In this document: positions 14,293 through 15,725 of the stretch, in pieces
Layout: each line of letters opens with the position of its first letter
Numbering within the stretch: position 1 is the first letter of the stretch
Origin: Chloroflexi bacterium RBG_19FT_COMBO_55_16
Lineage (GTDB): Bacteria; Chloroflexota; Anaerolineae; Anaerolineales; UBA4823
DNA length: 15,725 nt
Assembly (NCBI GenBank): GCA_001795335.1
Contig: MGOK01000117.1
Coordinates: 75,928 to 91,652 of the forward strand
Direction of reading: 5' to 3'
Notes under the pieces: generated by a model
What the model was told of the DNA's origin: nothing
What the model saw: the letters and a program-made list of their open reading frames with translations, nothing else
The model's database searches: none
Program-made: the position numbers and the translations under genes

Positions 14293-15462
14293 CTAATGCC
14301 AGATATTTTCGTAGGAGTGCTTGCCAGTGAGCAATTTTCCTTCGGAAAAACGCTCCAATTGGAAGGGGACAATATCGACCGTCTTAGCCTGCCCATCCAC
14401 GATCAGCTCCGCCAGACAAGCGCCTACAGCCGGGGCGATCTTAAAACCTGTCCCGCTGAAACCACAGGCCAGGTAAAAACCTTCCAGACCGCTCTGCCCA
14501 AGAATCGCCCGCTGATCTGGCGTGATGCCATCATAGCCACCGTGCGCGCTATGTAACGATCCCCGGTCCATCCCAGGAATCCGCTTGCAGATCCGCTCAA
14601 TAGCCCGTTCAACGAAGCCTGGTTTGGCGTGGTCAGTGTCCCCTTCCGGGGATTCACCGATTGGATTGGCGTCTTCCAGCCCAACCAGGGTCAGGCCGCC
14701 GGTTTCGGGCCGAAAGTACATTTCATTTGGAAAATCAATCACCGTCGGGTGGGTATGCCCCAAATCCTTCGGCCGCCGAATAAACATGGTGTCATGCTGC
14801 CAGGTGGTAAGAGGCAAGTCCAACCCAGCCATCTGCCCAATCTGCGCGGCCCATGCCCCAGCGGCGTTTACTACAACCTGTGAAAAAAACTCCCCCCGGC
14901 TGGTCCGCACTCCAATTACCCGATCGCCTTTGATTTGCATCCCGAGCACCTCGCAATCCTGCACCAGGCGCGCTCCGCGCTGTCGGGCAGGTTCCAGGAG
15001 AGCCTGAGTCGTGCTACTCGGGTCGGCATAACCAGATTCGGGCTCATAGGCTGCGTATTCGAAGTCGTCCGTCTTGAAGGCGGGCGCTAATCGATGGACA
15101 TCGTCTGCAGTGATCACAAGCGATGGAATCCCGATGCGTTGGTGCATGGTCACATTCGCTCTTAGCTGGTCGATGTACTGCGGTCTGACAAATTGTAAAA
15201 AGCCAGTACGGGTAAAGCCACACTCTCCACCGACCATTTCTGCCCAGTTTCGGAAATATTGGAACGACTCCCAAGCTAATCGCGATTCCGGTTCCAGGTC
15301 ATAATGCATCCGCACCAGACCACTCGAGCGGCCTGTTGCTCCTGAAGCGATAAACCTGCGCTCCAATACCACTGACTTTAACCCTCGTTGCGCCAGATGA
15401 AACGCCAGACTGGCCCCATGCACGCCTCCCCCAATGATGATCGCATCAGCCGTCTCAGCCAT
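14293..15462 (-). CDS. FAD-dependent oxidoreductase, DAO family (sarcosine oxidase beta-like)
   Basis: This 389-aa flavoprotein has a Rossmann FAD motif IIGGGVHGASLAFHL (9-23) with Glu34 (VLERR) as the ribose ligand. The segment ASGATGRSSGLVRMHYDLE (39-57) is characteristic of sarcosine/dimethylglycine-type oxidases. VVVNAAGAWAAQIGQMAG (196-213) and YLACGFSGTGFKIAPAVG (330-347) complete the FAD fold. The length and motifs fit SoxB-like proteins, which oxidise secondary amines such as sarcosine or N-methyl amino acids. It has no SoxA/D/G partners here, so it would be a single-subunit form, or a proline/glycine dehydrogenase relative. ATG 15462 has a strong AAAGGAG ribosome site nine bases upstream. 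It sits between a PYROXD2-like gene (61 bp upstream) and the EamA transporter (18 bp downstream) in a probable operon. Confidence 0.9.
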   Translation of the reverse strand: MAETADAIIIGGGVHGASLAFHLAQRGLKSVVLERRFIASGATGRSSGLVRMHYDLEPESRLAWESFQYFRNWAEMVGGECGFTRTGFLQFVRPQYIDQLRANVTMHQRIGIPSLVITADDVHRLAPAFKTDDFEYAAYEPESGYADPSSTTQALLEPARQRGARLVQDCEVLGMQIKGDRVIGVRTSRGEFFSQVVVNAAGAWAAQIGQMAGLDLPLTTWQHDTMFIRRPKDLGHTHPTVIDFPNEMYFRPETGGLTLVGLEDANPIGESPEGDTDHAKPGFVERAIERICKRIPGMDRGSLHSAHGGYDGITPDQRAILGQSGLEGFYLACGFSGTGFKIAPAVGACLAELIVDGQAKTVDIVPFQLERFSEGKLLTGKHSYENIWH

Positions 15463-15523
15463 CTTCTCTCTCTCCTTTGCCTGAAAAACAGTTCTCCATT
15501 TTCAATATTCTCTATCTGCTTGT

Positions 15524-15725
15524 TTACCTGTCATCCCGTCTACTCTTCAAATCTCTGATCACCTCCCGTGCTGCATTATACCCCGGGGCACCCGTTACCC
15601 CCCCACCCGGATGCGTGCCCGCGCCGCACAGAAAGAGATTCTCAATTGGTGTTCGATACCGCCCATAACCGGGGACTGGGCGCATGAACAACAGCTGGTC
15701 CAACCCCATCTGGCCGTGAAAAATG
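15524..15725 (-). CDS. C-terminal end of PYROXD2/phytoene-desaturase-like NAD(P)/FAD oxidoreductase, cut by window edge
   Basis: The frame is open from the window edge to a TAA at 15524-15526 and gives the last 66 residues of a larger protein whose start is outside the window. The visible part contains [26 protein letters not shown] and the strongly conserved [20 protein letters not shown]. The last is the C-terminal FAD-binding signature of the phytoene desaturase/PYROXD2-like family. The closing residues are basic (DLKSRRDDR). Members act on carotenoid-like or other lipophilic substrates, but PYROXD2-like members are generally uncharacterised, so no reaction is claimed. It is probably the first or an early gene of the run with the SoxB-like oxidase and EamA transporter. 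Confidence 0.9.
   Translation of the reverse strand, partial: IFHGQMGLDQLLFMRPVPGYGRYRTPIENLFLCGAGTHPGGGVTGAPGYNAAREVIRDLKSRRDDR

Noticed and set aside
1..15725. CRISPR arrays, tRNA/rRNA genes, insertion sequences or prophage genes
   Set aside because: No regular repeats, tRNA-like cloverleafs, transposase or phage motifs were seen on either strand; nearly all sequence is taken up by metabolic genes.

Overview
The window is about 15.7 kb of gene-dense bacterial chromosome with no mobile elements, RNA genes or CRISPR. It has moderate GC content and bacterial-type promoters and ribosome binding sites. The gene mix is an HDAC-like deacetylase, a lipoprotein-type isoaspartyl methyltransferase, a membrane spermidine-synthase-like protein, a PYROXD2-like oxidoreductase and several DAO-family oxidases. 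This fits a Chloroflexota (Anaerolineae-like) bacterium best, but that is recognition of style and not a proven placement.

Left edge (1-1337): a divergent pair. On the minus strand is the N-terminal part of a class II histone-deacetylase-like protein, cut by the window. On the plus strand is a protein-L-isoaspartate O-methyltransferase with a lipoprotein signal sequence. Their 101-bp gap holds two face-to-face sigma70-type promoters; the methyltransferase transcript may be leaderless.

Centre (1281-9349, minus strand): six tightly packed genes that look like one operon. In transcription order they are: short-chain dehydrogenase, diacylglycerol-kinase-like lipid kinase, PlsC-like acyltransferase, an unrecognised 518-aa soluble protein, an FGGY (xylulokinase-like) sugar kinase, and an 836-aa membrane protein with an embedded spermidine-synthase-like domain. 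The junctions are 22 bp, TTGA overlap, TGATG overlap, ATGA overlap and 7 bp. Lipid kinase plus acyltransferase plus polyol/sugar kinase plus SDR suggests a lipid or glycolipid pathway (inference). The unknown protein and the membrane protein are the novel part. The last gene overlaps the isoaspartyl methyltransferase gene tail-to-tail by 57 bp.

Right half (9489-15725): a plus-strand pair, AlaX-type alanyl-tRNA editing protein and an FAD-dependent DAO-family oxidoreductase, followed by a strong hairpin. Then comes a minus-strand small secreted protein with a near-consensus promoter, and divergently a class V aminotransferase. The final minus-strand run, in transcription order, is the C-terminal end of a PYROXD2/phytoene-desaturase-like oxidoreductase, a SoxB-like FAD oxidoreductase and an EamA/DMT transporter. 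Together these look like amino acid or amine metabolism and export, though no substrate can be read from sequence. No gene-free stretch exceeds 300 bases; the longest is 139 bp (9350-9488).
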